A DNA stretch of 64,000 nt. Source: Strongylocentrotus droebachiensis. Its lineage: Eukaryota > Echinodermata > Echinoidea > Camarodonta > Strongylocentrotidae. The stretch lies in contig JAVYIG010001040.1 in the NCBI GenBank assembly GCA_035222895.1, forward strand, positions 310,001 to 374,000, read 5' to 3'. This document shows, piece after piece, positions 29,001-43,262 of this stretch; position 1 is the stretch's first letter; each line of letters opens with the position of its first letter. The position numbers and the translations under genes are program-made. The notes under the pieces are model-generated. The model had not been told where the DNA came from, made no database searches, and saw only the letters and a program-made list of their open reading frames with translations.

Positions 29001-32000
29001 ATAACCCTCAGTGACTGATGACCTTACGCTACATACTCGCCCCCTGGGGTCAAATCTAGGCCCTCTACCTCCCTTCCAACGACTCCCTCATGTTCATTGA
29101 GGGAAAAACAAATTGGGTTAAGAAAACTCAGAGCATTGGAATGCCATTGCCAAGTACGTCATTGGCAAAACTACTTGTTTATAAAGTACAATACCAGCAA
29201 CAGCACAGACTTACAATAACACTTTATCCTTGGCATTTGAGGCTAGGTTTAGATCATGTGATATTAGCTAAACTTGTCTAAATGCTATTTCACAGGACCA
29301 ACTTTATGTAAGCTAAGAATATACAAAATATTTTCATTTCATTTTGTTTGTTTGTTTGTTTGTTTATAGTCAATCATCATATCCAATTAGAGACACTAAA
29401 ATTAATTTTGCCATATTTGTGATAGTTTTTTAAATGTTTAAATAAAGTTGTCTGGGAATTTGAGACAAACTTTAACTGAAGTTGCAAAAATAAATCATCA
29501 ATGTCTAGTATTGTAGATGGGTGTAAACATTGACGGTTGAATAACATGGTAACAAGTACAACTTAAAATAACTCTAAATATGAGTTCTGGTCATGCAATT
29601 GCACTGTGAGGGAAATAGTGTGGAAGCAATTTGGGGGGAAAGGGATAATCATGCAGCACATGTACTGTACAGTATGCACATTAATGTATACTGTGAGGTT
29701 TTGGTTTTGCTAAAAGTCACATGGACTGTACACAGAAATGCGCATACAGTATGGCACTACACAAACATGTGGCTTGAAAGTGCATGTGGTCCACAACCTT
29801 TAGCTACCAATCGTCCGATTTTTAACGAGCTAACCACCGTAAGCAATATGAACACACATCATATAAAGCCACCTGGCACAATAATACTTGAACATACATG
29901 TGCAGGTGCACTGCATGATTAATTCTTAGCTCATTGATTCATGATGATTCAATCTTAACTCATTGTCTTTACAGCCTCATTCACACAAATGCAGTAAACT
30001 GTTTTGTTGTTGTTTATGTAGTACCAAAATCAAATCAAACATGAGCCTATGCATAGTTACTGAGCCCTGCGTTATGAGATATTAAACATGTGAAGCGTTT
30101 TACATGTACGTCATCTAGCGTCTCGTCTGAAAGGGGCTAAATATACTAACCATCTGGTAATGTGACAAGGTGATTTCTCCTGATGTTTAACTCTTTGAGT
30201 CCTGACATCTCCCCGATCTCGTTTGGTAAGTTGTCCAATTCATTGCAGGAAGCATCCTACAAAAAAAAAATTGGGACATTCTTCAGATTCAGGGGTACAG
30301 TACACACTGTATCTAGATGCAAGTCATCAAGGAAATAAACAACCTTAGATATAAATAACATAAGTATTAGTGAGCATGTAACAAACAACACTATGTTCTA
30401 TTAAAGTCCTATTGTATTCTATTTAAGTTCTATTGTATTTTATTTAAGTTCTATTGTATTCTATTTAAGTTCTATTGTATGTTGATTTCAATCTGTAAGA
30501 ACGTCAATGAACAATGAATAGGAATTTAAACTATGTGATTGGCAAGCATAATCACAGAACTGTTTTCTGCAACAACAACAAATGAAATATACTCACCAGA
30601 AGCATTAATGTTCGTAACTTGCCAATCTCTGGAGGTAACGAGACTAATTTGTTGTTGCTTAGTATTAGGACTTCAAGGAACAGATCACATATTTGCATAG
30701 GTAAGACACTGAGCTGGTTTCGACTGTCAACAGAGAAGTGGGGAAATTAAGAACGAAAATTAAATTTCATCAAAATTTCATCAGTGCAAAACATAAAATT
30801 CATATAAGGAAGTCATCAAATTAATGAACCTTTACAGTAAATGGGCCAAAAAATGACACAGGAACTGATATTACATGTATATGTACAAAAAAGTGTATGT
30901 TTCGGAAGTGTACAGGAGCAACTCTCTTTTCTTTTTCTCTCTTTGTCTGTGTCTTTTCCTCTTTCTCTCTATACAACATATCGGTATTCGCCCACCCAAA
31001 TTCGATAGGGAGGTTTCGGGTCAAAATATGGTAAGTTCAACCCTTTTTCCATGGATATTCCTATTCCTTTCTCTCTCTATACACTGTAGAAGTACATGTA
31101 CAGTACTCACCCCCATCTTTCTCTCTCTCTACATTGAACACCCCCCCCCCCCCCATCTCTCTCTAGCTCTCCCCTTTCTTTTTCTCTCTCACATACTTTC
31201 TCTTACAATCTCTTTAAAAATGTTCATGTGTATGTAAATATACTATGTATATCTCTGTGTCAGTATCAATTTCTAAATTTTTCTCTCTCTCTCTCTCTCT
31301 CTACTGGTACCCCATTCCTTCTTGGCACTCCTGCATGCGAGGGGGAGGTCACCGTGCATCAGCCTCCGTATAGTACATTTGATCCGTCAGACTTCCTTCC
31401 TCTGACTTGCTGTCTAATCACTCCGATCATGATAATCCCATTCCAATGCCAGAGCGGGTGATCCGCATCCTATCCCTTCAAAGTCCCCCTCATTCAAACC
31501 AACCCTCATTCACACTAGGAAAATTCATTGTATAGACAAATGTATTAAAAAAGTATCTACCGGTACATGTAGCTACAGTGTATACAATTGTAGACCTATA
31601 CAAATTACGATACAGTTGAAGATACTGATTTACATTGTGTTTCTAGTTGGAACGTCATAAATAATGAAACAATGTAAATAAAAAGGATGTTTTAGATGCT
31701 TTAGGAATGAAAACAAAATTATTGTCTTCTTTTAATTTTATTGTGGTTTAGTATGAAAATGGGCTAATCATGTCAGCTGACCTCTTTCTTTATATGTTTC
31801 TTTTCTATTTAGGTACGATACTTTTCACAAGTTAATGCCTCTTTCACTATACAAAGATTCTTCATGCATGTACATGTACAGTACTGTCTGTAACCAAAAG
31901 TGCATGAATGTTGTGTTCAAGTAAATCTGCATTAAAGTTAATGCCCTTCTGGCTTCAAACAGACAATACAACATATTGCTTAGTGTGAACTGGGTGTAAA

Positions 32001-35000
32001 GGTAACATCCATACATGTTTGTATCTGACATACTGTACATGTAACGCCCTCTGTGATTAACTTGCACTTTCATTGATCCTCTCGGTATTGGGGTCGCATG
32101 TAACGGGGGTAGAATGCAATATATCCACAGGAAAAGCAAGGGCTATGAACCCATAATCTTTCCCCTTCCCACTTTATCTTTCTCTCTGTCAGTCGCTCCT
32201 CTGCATGTACATGTACATGACATGGAGGCCTAAAAAAATGTGTACCTACATGTACAAAGCACTCCATAATGTACTCTGTAAGAGTTCAATGTAGGCCTAA
32301 ACATTTCACTTTTAAATAGCAAGGCCTTCTCCCTTGCGGATCCTCCCCCCCCCCCCCCACCCCTAATTTAAAAAATGTTAATGAAACAAAAAAAGGGAAA
32401 GGATGTTTCTGTACATTTGTACTTGGTCCATTGGTATAAAAGGAAAATGTTGTTTAAGTTCAATCTCCTGATATTTCAATTGATTTTTATTAATCTAATC
32501 ATAATACATTTTTATTTCATATCTTTCTATTTTTACGGAAGGGGGCACATTTACAAAACTAATACAGTGTATTCAAAATGGAAAGGTACACATGTACATG
32601 TGTAAGTCACCATAGATTGTGTTCTATTTCAGTACAACACTTGAGGTATAAACGTAAAGGCCTTGATATTAATTTACGCACATAATGTATCTGTACCGTG
32701 TCTTTAATGTACATGGCCTACATGATTAATTCCCTGTTTAAATGTTATCATACAGTTGTTCAGGAAATTAAAAAAACAAAAAAGAAGTAAGCCAGCCAGC
32801 CAGCCAGCTTATAAATAGGAGCCAATGCTGTCATATCCAATGAGCCATTTATTTAGGCAGCATTTAATTAGAAGGGGCCAAGACTAGGTGGATATATATA
32901 TCCAGAGTACAGCAACTTGTATATTGGAAGTACAGTATATATTCCAGTCCAGAAATTTAATTAATACATGGCATGCATCATCGTATCAGGGTAGTGTTCA
33001 TACGCAGTATAGTAGATTGGTCTAGACTTGTTACTTTACATGTACATACATGTACTGTACATGTACAATCAACAACTAAATTATTCATACCCTTACCAAG
33101 TTTTGTCATTTGTTTAAGTACATGTACAGGGGTATGTGAAAAATTGATTTGTTGTGATTTATTTTCTTGAGAGCTAGTGTAACATAAACATTCAGCACAG
33201 GCCCTAATTCAATGGATCCACCTTTCATTCTTGAGTTATGAAAAACACAACAACCATTTTCAAGGGGTATGAATAATTCAGTTGTAAAGCACTTTATAGA
33301 GCCTGAATGTACATGTACACGACAAGTGTAAAAACTAGGAGCAAGAGATAATCTACCGGTACTGTTAATGTTATCCAGGTTTGTACAGTATGTGAAAGCA
33401 CTATTAAAACTAAACTATTTTTGGCATTGCATGTGATAAATCAAGTAAAATTTGAATAATGTACATGCTGCAATTTCATAGAAATCTGTACAGACTGTAA
33501 GGAGGGATGTACAACACTTCTTGAGAGGTAGAGAGAGGCCTGGTGTTAAAGGGATAGTTGAGTTCTGTTGCAGAGGGCACTACACAAAATAGTGTCTAAT
33601 ATGAAGGGAACATACAGTACATGTACAATTTAAATGACAAAATCATCTTTGTTTGATCAAAATCGGTTCAGAGACGGCTGAAATATCCATAAATATAACG
33701 ATTTCTAATATTTGTGTACCACCACAAATATTTGATAATTTGAAAAAGCTGTTGAAAAAAGAAAATAGCTCCTTTTACGTTGTATTTCAGCCAATTAATG
33801 TTGATGTTGGTTTTTTTCTTGGCATTTTCGTGTTGGTTATATTAAGCCCAACCAGCCGGCCAATGTTTTTTTATTATTAATTAATTAATTAACAGTCACC
33901 ATATTTTGTTGAAAGTGGAACTTTGAATTGGTATGATCATATTGGCTAAATTTCACACATTTGGGGGTCTAAAATTACCTTCATACCTGTAGCAATTTTA
34001 GGTTTTAAAAGGGCACTAGAAATGTCATAGATGATAAGAGCAATACCATGCACTTTGAAGGCATTTGCGGTCTGAAAACAGAACTCAACTATCCCTTTAA
34101 ACATGAAGTTTGACAGTAAAAGAAGACCTACATTTCTACACATTTGCAACTTTGCATGAATTCTTGTTCTGATCGTGGTACCAAATGCAAATGTGGTATG
34201 GAAAGAGTACAAGTAGACTCCTTTGGCTTTGCCCGAGGGCCAAGCGTCTGTCTGATAGCCCCTGATAATAAGGAATGCAATCTAATTTAGGGACGGCTTA
34301 TTGGGTAAACATCCAATTAACTTGCAGGTATATGTTCTCTCTACCAAGTGGCAAGGTGAAGTTGCGTTCCCATTGACTTCAATATTTAAGAAGAGTTGTG
34401 GGATTATCGCCATCCATCATCATTTATCACTATTGTCAATATAATTATATTTTTTTTAATTATAATTAGTGATTACTAACTATTATTGTTATTTATATTA
34501 CTTATATTATTAATATCATTTATCACTATTGTCAATAAAATTATAATCATTTTTTATCATAATTAGTGATTATTATTATCGTTATTATTATTATCATTAT
34601 CATTATGAATATCATATTTATTATTATTATGATCATCATTACCATCATCATTATCAGTATCATATCACCATCATCATCATCATTATTATTCATCAACATT
34701 ACTGTCATCATTATTATCAACAACCTGTATATTTTAAATACATGTACACCTGTATCACTACCAGCTACAGGTAACAGTTGACCCTACATGTATGCATTAT
34801 GAAGTATTTGATCTTTTTGACCTGCATTTAGGGCCCCATGTACACTTACATGTACATGTACGTACAGTACAATGTAATTCTATTGACAAAAATTGCCTTG
34901 AACCCCCTGGATTGTGAGGACACAGCTTGACAAAAAATCCATGCTGATGAGCTAAAGGTCAAAGCCTGCACTTTCCAAAGCAAACAAGTAAAGTTTTACC

Positions 35001-38000
35001 ATATAAACACAAATTCATAACAAAGATTGTTTATCCCCAGGGCCCAGGTCTGTTGCACCTGTACATGTAAACACACCTGTGATAGATGCTTACCTTATTT
35101 TTAACAAAGACCCCGTTCTCACTCACTTCGTTGGAGCGCTCTGGAGCGCTCTAACTAAGACCCGTTCCTCAGGAGCGGTTCTTAGGTGAGTGAGAACGGT
35201 CAAAGTGGTCCAGGAAGTGGACTTCTGGACCGCTCCAGAAGACCACCTTCCGAGGTGGTCTTGAGGAGCGGGTCTTATTAAGAGCGGTTTGGAGCGCTCT
35301 AACGTGCAATGTGAACGGAAAGCGTACTTTGATCGGAAGTGAGCTAGTGACCTTCGGTGCGAAACATGTAGTACGGTACATACGGTTTGTATTCCGCGCG
35401 CGAAAAAATTGACCTGCTGACCTGAGCTGGCATAGCAACAAGACCACTTTGACTCGTGGAGCGGTTTGAGCCATAAAAAACTGCTCGGAGTGTGAACGCT
35501 CGCAAACTGTTCCTCAAGACCCGTTCCTCTGGAGCGGTCTAACTAAGACCACTTTCAAAGTGAGTGAGAACGGGTCAAAGTCATTTTTGTTTCACTTTTA
35601 AATCAATAAAATATCCCATGTTGTGGATTGCCTCCTTGTGTGAAAGTAAACAACCTTTGGAATAACCAACCAACTCTTTGCAGAAACTGACCTTTATATA
35701 TGAAACATAATTGTAAACTAATCTACTGTACCAGATACAAGTAGGCCTACCAGGTACATGAACAGGATGGACAGAAGGTTCCTGTATAAACTATAAGTTT
35801 CTGATTGGCGGATGTCCATCATCTAACTATTTTTTAATGAGTAAAATTATGTGAAAAAACAGAGCTAAATCATCCTAAAAATCTAATGAACCTATCGTGG
35901 ACTGGTACACTAGTTTTGTTTTGAAAGGAAATAATAATACACTGTAGTCTTTCCCAGAAAAAAAACATGTATAAATCTTTTTTTTTCTTCTCAATATCAA
36001 TTTTTAAGCTTTTTGTTGGTTTAGTTCTTGTTGGTAGGTATTTCTTACATGCACATGTACAGATTGTGGTAGATCACATTCACATATTGTCTGCTGAGCA
36101 CTAGCTGTGAGCTAAAAGGGCATTAAATATGAAACTCTAGCCGTGAAATAATGAGTGAACATTGAACACCTTTATGGCCTTCAACAGAAGTTGTTGGCTT
36201 TGATCATGTGTCCACGTCCAAAGTCATGGTACTCATGCAATCACATGCGATTCTAAATATGGCAACTGGACATGCCGCAGATAACTGTTTGGTTTTCCTT
36301 TCCTGCAAAACATGTTTTCAGAGTCTGGTGGAATAATTCCCGGGAGCTTGAAAACGAGACATGCGAGAAGGAAACCAAGTTCAGTGTTGGATCAGACACC
36401 GGCGAGCATTCAGGCCAACATGTTTAGCGTCCCCGTCTGCTTCCTTTTAAGGGGCTGCCTACTTTTTTTTCTTTTCTTTTTTTTTAAATAAATTGTGTAT
36501 AATTTTTTTTTTTTTTTTTTAATGACGGCGGCCATCATGAAAAATAGCCCTGAAAATGTACCCAGCGGCCATTTTGAAGAAGAAATAAAGTGCTTCCTCC
36601 TTCCTATTTTTCAAAAAAGGCAGGACGCTAAAACATTTTTTTTTAAATTTGGCCTACATGTAATGGGGTTGGCTTGGCATGTGTGTGCTTGCAAAATTGG
36701 GCCTGGCCAGAATACTTCCCAGGGAGTGGAGAGTGTGCACTCGCATGTTCGGATTAGCAATTGAATCCAATGACTGGGGTAATAATTATTACAATACACA
36801 TATGTACAGTGGGTAATTCACACTAGAAAAAAAAGGAGTTTGAATTGAGATTCAAAGTACATGTACACTTGTCTATTGAGGCCACCAAGGGAAACGTGCA
36901 GTAGAAAGTGGCCACTGTAGACAGGGAAGCCATTCTGTACAGGATCTATAAGGGGGTGTTCAACTTTAAGCGCTCTTTTCAAGCGTACCATACCATGCCA
37001 GAGGTACAGCATCTAAACGCTCTTTAAGCAAATAATCAATACCATCAAAAACTTAAAACAGTATCAGTGCGCCTGCCTAGTCTTAATTCCTTTTAAAATG
37101 CAAACTCAAGATCATGAACTGTTTCACTCACCTTAAATTGAGATATGATAAAGACATGAGATTGACGATTTCTTCAGGTACCACTCTGATAACATTGTTA
37201 TAACACGTTATTCTTTGTAATGCTGTATAACAACATAGCTCACAGGGCAGCTCACTCAGCTTGTTTTTCGACAGATCTGAAACGAGATGAGGGAAAATAC
37301 AGATTTTATTGTAAACTTTCATTTTCTCTCACAAGATTTTCCAGGTATACAATATCCTCAGGATAAATTGTGGAAAGAAGTCGAGGCATGGTGTATGTGT
37401 AAAATATCTTCCAATTTAGAATTCAAAAATAAATAAGAACATAATTTTTGTAAGTATAGTTAAATAGATAAAAATGCTTAGTACAATGAAATATACAACA
37501 TAGAAAACTGTTTTTTGGCATACTTGTATATTTGTCTTGGATGTAATTTGGGGGGCAAACTGGAGAGTTGCCTGACATAATATTTCACACATTTGTTTTT
37601 CATTTACAATTTACAATTTCCAAATTTTAATTTACATGTAAATCAATTAAAAATAAATCATATCTCTTTTAGTTTAATCACATTTCAGTCATTTAGTTAA
37701 ATCATTCACCCAATCTGTTTCTCTGAAGTTTCAATCCCTACAAGTACTTGCTATTATTAATGTTGGTCTTTCCCTTGAACAATTTGTATGTTTGCTACAT
37801 GCAGCTACAATTTTCATGTACAGTACATGTACATGTAGGGCTAATCTACATCATCAGCACATAAAAAATACTTTTCAGTTATAAACATGGACATACATGT
37901 ATGTACATACATGTACATGTGGAATTTATATTTCTGACCTTACAACACATTTACAACGTTGTACACTGTAGGGATATGAGGTTCAGCTTCTTCTTTTTTT

Positions 38001-39273
38001 TGTGGTTAAAATTTTATCTGACAGGAAATCCTGTTTTTCTTCCTCTTAACTCCATCAAGCCAAAAGACCACGCAAATAAATTACACCGATTTCACCTCAA
38101 CCAGGATACAAATATACAACTAGGACCTGTTTCACAAAGCCTTATTTCAATGACAAATGACAAAAATCAGTGACAAATCTGCTGATAACCAATCAGAAGC
38201 AAGGATTTCAGTAGCTTATAACAAAAACTGTCATTTGTCACTGATGACAAGTTTTGTGAAATGGGGCCCTGATGTACAAATTGTACTCGTTATATAAATT
38301 GTACATTATTAAATACTGTACATGTATAGTGTACAAATACTACATGTACAGTAAATACACATTTACATCAATTTGTGGAGGCACAAACGTACTTCATCAT
38401 CATCATCATCATCATGAATAATATAATAATATTTAGTTTTTATATACATGTAGCGCTTAATACAAGTGTCTCTAAGTGCTTAACAAATATTACAGTATTC
38501 ATACATGTATGTATTTCCAATTTACTAAACAAGTCAGTGACAATTAGGGACAATGGTGGCGAGAAAAATCTGAACTGTCATAAAATGTAAATACCGTTAA
38601 ATCTAGGCATTGCTAATTTGCTATGTACTGTACATGTACATAACAATAAAAAGCTGCCCATGACAGCAGGTGGCAAGGCATGGCCCAGTGGATATCCATT
38701 GTCAGATAAGTAAAGAAAGATATTTGATATGTTAAAGCTGTGTAATGTTCACTGCATTATGTACACTGTAATCAAATGTTCATTTTCACTGGTGTGTGAA
38801 TCATTTGTCAAATTTATCAACGTACCTTGAAGTGACTAATAAAAATAAAAAAGAACATTTCAATACAAAAAAACTTTTAAGATCTGTTTAAACTTGCATA
38901 TTTCTGTGTAAAATGATTGAAAATGTATTTTTACAATAAACACTGTACATAATGTACAGGGTTAGCGTCTCACAAAATACTCTGCTGTGTTGTTTCATAC
39001 ATGCACCTACAGTACAGGTACATGTACATGTACATTGTACTTCAGCAAAATTATAATTTCTGTGCATAAATTTTCTTCCTAATGTAGGCATACATGCACT
39101 GTACATGTACATGTATGTGTACACTTTGTATCATACTGTACATGAACCTTGTCACTTTTCACTGTTGTTTTTGTGCTGTCAAGTGAAATGAAAAATGAAT
39201 GATTGAATGAATAATGCTCAATAGAGCAAAGACTGTCTGGGCAGCATACCAGACAGACCGAGAGAGAGAGAGG

Positions 39274-39304
<31 letters not shown>

Positions 39305-40378
39305 GGTGAGATATACAAAATACATGGTGTATACCAGTACTGTATCATATCTTGTCACTTTTCACTGTTGTTTTTAAGCTCTCAAATGCAATAAAAAATG
39401 AATGAATTGAATGAATGAATAATGCTCAATAGAGCAAACTGTTTGAGTAGCGTAACAGACAGAGAGAGAGGTGGGGAAGGGGGGTGGGGAAAGGGAAAGG
39501 GGGGGGGGGGAAGGGGGGGGGGGTAGGGGAGACAGACAGATGGACAAATATAGAAAAGGAAAGAGGGGTACAAACAGAGGAACAGGGGAACAGAGGAACA
39601 GGGAGGGCATCTCTTCCACCTTATCTGAATGAGTCATGGTGACTGAAATACCTACATGTACATGTACATGTACATATGTACATGTAGAGGTAATCCCAGC
39701 CTACATCTAGACCAAATCCTATTATCACATCATCATGAGCAAACAATGACGAGCGAACAACTTTGTACAGTGTAAATTGATAAAGAGGGCTGCCAAAACT
39801 GACAAATGTCAACCACAAAACTTGGTATAACCATATAATGAACATGAATGAAGAGTTTCCGGCATATCTTAATGTAAAGAAAATTCCCTGATTTCTCTCT
39901 GAATTTTTTCACTGATATTTTCAAGGTTGCAGACTCATTAGAGCGGGCATTTCAAACGCTGATACAATGTACAGTTGATAGGTCATGCGGACAAAATGTT
40001 TAATTTATAAGAAGACAGACTAATGTAAAATGTTCTTTCATTTGGGGCTCTTCTTTTTTGGGGGGCACTTTTTTTCTTCAAATTCCCTAACTATTCCCTA
40101 ACTTTTCCCTGACTGGAAAAAAAAAATGGGAACCCTTTTCCAGGTTTTCCCTGGTTTCCAGAATGCCTGCGTGGAACTTTGAGAATGAATATTCATGAGC
40201 ACATGATAGGTACATGTAACATACCAGAAAGTTACTAGTCTATTCAATTTTATTGGTAATATAAAATTTCCAGATTTTTGATAGTGTACTTTATCCGTAT
40301 ACAGTATTTGCCGGCGATAAGGCCGCAGCGCCGTATAGGCCGCAGCGCCGTATAGGCCGCACCTCCGATTTTGACATT

Positions 40379-40412
<34 letters not shown>

Positions 40413-40780
40413 GTTTTTTGTTGTTGTTGTTGGTTGTTGTTGTTGTTTTGTTGCCAAAAACCCGGCGCTGATTTGTGCTTGTAAACTTGTCACAAATAAT
40501 AGTAACAATGTCGTTTTTAGAAGAATGTGTAAGATCATTAATGTGAATTAAAAACAATAGAGTACTAGGTCCTAGGATAGAACCTTGTGGTACACCATTT
40601 GGTATATAAAAAAAATTGAGGAATTATTATTATAAACTACATATTGAGATCTATTAGAAAGATTACTTTCAAACCAAGATGACAGACAAATTTTAGTGTT
40701 GTTGTAGTTTTCGAGTGGTGAGTCAACACACTGATTACTGAGCTGGGAGACATTGCCAGGCATAGCGCCATACATCGAAA

Positions 40781-40814
<34 letters not shown>

Positions 40815-41242
40815 ACTCTTTCGCCGCATACATGTAGGCCGCACCCCAACTTTTTGATATTTTCTCTTCCAAAAATACTGCGGTCTATACGCCGGCAAAT
40901 ACGGTAATTATAACATTCAGCTCATTGTTGAACAACATGTTGTCTAATAAACTTTTTTTTTAATTTGAATTGAATTAGATTGAGACAGAGATTTGGTTAA
41001 GGCAGAGCTGCCAACCTCCAGAACAGAAAATCAGTAATCACAAGGCTCAAAATCAGTAATTTTGGGTATAAATCAGTAATTTCCTATGCGGCGCTATGAC
41101 TCTAATAAAAACGGCACGCCAACATTGCACAGACACATGATTATCAGAAATTTTTGGTGATTTTACTCACAAAAAGTTGTTAAATAATGAGTTTCATATC
41201 ATCACAACACAGTCTTCTAGGAAAAATGGGGGAAAAAAAGAA

Positions 41243-41276
<34 letters not shown>

Positions 41277-43223
41277 AAAAATCCGTAATTTCAAACATTC
41301 CGTAATGGTCGTTAATTTCCGTACCAATTACGGGAAATCCGTACTAGTTGGCAGCTCTGTTAAGGAGATAAAGAGAGAGAAAGAGAGAGAAAGAGAGGGA
41401 AAGAGAGAGAGGTAAAGAGAGAGGTAGAGAGGGAGAGAGAGAGAGAGAGACAGGGAGAGAGAGAGACAGACAGTGAGACACAGAGGGAGAGAGAGAGAGA
41501 GCAGGGAAAGAGAGAGCAGGGGCACAGACAGAGGAACAGGGAGGGCATCATCTCTTCCACGTCTCAATGAGTCATGGCGACTGAAATAGATGAAATCCCA
41601 GCTCAGCATAGACCCAACAACACATCACATCATCGCATCATCAGAAAACAAACCCTCTCTCTCTCTCACACTCTCACCATGCTCTCATCCATCCTATCCT
41701 CTCCTGGGCCCCATTGTAGACTAGACAAGCACTCTAAAATATGATTGTCTGACCAGTACAATGTCATGTACAGTGCTATAGACAAGCACTCTAAAAAAAG
41801 ATTGTCTGACCAGTACAATGTCATGTACAGTGCTAGACAAGCACTCTAAAATGTGATTGTCTGACCAGTACAATGTCATGTACAGTGCTAGACAAGCACT
41901 CTAAAATATGATTGTCTGACCAGTACAATGTCATGTACAGTGCTAGACAAGCACTCTAAAATGTGATTGACTGGTACATGTAAAATGTGATGTTCAGTGC
42001 TAGACAAGCACTCTAAAGTATGATTGTCTGACCAGTACAATGTCATGTACAGTGCTAGACAAGCACTCTAAAATATGATTGTCTGACCAGTACAATGTCA
42101 TGTTCAGTGCTAGACAAGCACTCTAAAATATGATTGTCTGACCAGTACAATGTCATGTACAGTGCTAGACAAGCACTCTAAAATATGATTGTCTGACCAG
42201 TACAATGTCATGTACAGTGCTAGACAAGCACTCTAAAATATGATTGTCTGACCAGTACAATGTCATGTTCAGTGCTAGACAAGCACTCTAAAATATGATT
42301 GTCTGACCAGTACAATGTCATGTTCAGTGCTAGACAAGCACTCTAAAATATGATTGACTGGTACAATGTCATGTTCAGCATAATTTACACGCTCGCACGT
42401 CTTTCAATTTCCTAATGAGGACTGATGAGTTACCCATTTTGTGATGAAACTCTACATGGAGGCCTTGACTGAAGTGTACAATATACATTTGTGTACATGT
42501 ACCTGTACAGTGTACATTGTAAAGCCTTGAAGGCCTCTAAAATATGATCTACTGTATGCAGTACATGTAGTACAGTGTACATGTTGGTGTGAATTGTCTG
42601 GTACAATGTGATGCTCAGCGATAATTTTCACACACATGTCTTTCGAATTTCCTAAAGAAGACTGACGAGCTTCCCATTTTGTGATGAAACTCTCCATGTT
42701 GACCTACAATATGAACACATACCGTATTTGCCGGCGTAAAGGCCGCACCGCCGTATAGGCCGCACCCCCGATTTTGACATTTAAAAAAAAAAAAAAAAAA
42801 AAAAAAAATCGTTATTTTTTTTTTTTTTTTTTTGGTTGTTGTTGTTGTTTTGTTGTCGAAAACCCACGCGGGGAAGGACCTTCATTTAACATCGAGGTGC
42901 AGTTAAAGGCGCTGATTTGTGCTTGTAAACTTGTCACAAAATAATGGTAACAATGTCGTTTTTAGAAGAATGTGTAAGATCATTAATGTGAATTAAAAAC
43001 AAAAGAGTACTAGGTCCTAGGATAGTACCTTGTGGAACACCATTTGTTATATATAAAAAAATGAGGAATTATTATTATAAACTACATATTGAGATCTATT
43101 AGAAAGATTACTTTCAAACCAAGATGACAGACAAATTTTAGTGTTGTTGTAGTTTCCGAGTGGTGAGTCAACACTGATTACTGAGCTGGGAGACATTGCC
43201 AGGCATAGCGCCATAAATCAAAA

Positions 43224-43262
<39 letters not shown>

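Larger units (their letters stand above)
39160..41600. repeat. Locally duplicated segments with (GA)n tracts
   Basis: TCACTTTTCACTGTTGTTTT through TAATGCTCAATAGAGCAAA occurs at 39150-39240 and again at 39355-39445. GGGCATCTCTTCCACC and GAGTCATGGTGACTGAAATA occur near 39605-39650 and 41545-41590, each beside GA-rich runs (39254-39305, 41367-41505) and a poly-G block (39490-39522). The elements at 40301 and 41003 lie between them. Confidence 0.72.

Noticed and set aside
35169..35474. 101-residue minus-strand ORF
   Set aside because: Lies wholly within an inverted-repeat element and shows no domain.
40098..40898. 146- and 108-residue ORFs as a reverse transcriptase gene
   Set aside because: Only short RT motifs remain, frames are broken by A runs and shifts, and catalytic motifs are missing. 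It is a captured fragment.
41720..42378. CRISPR-like regular repeat array
   Set aside because: Units abut head to tail without unique spacers, and the genome is animal. It is a minisatellite.
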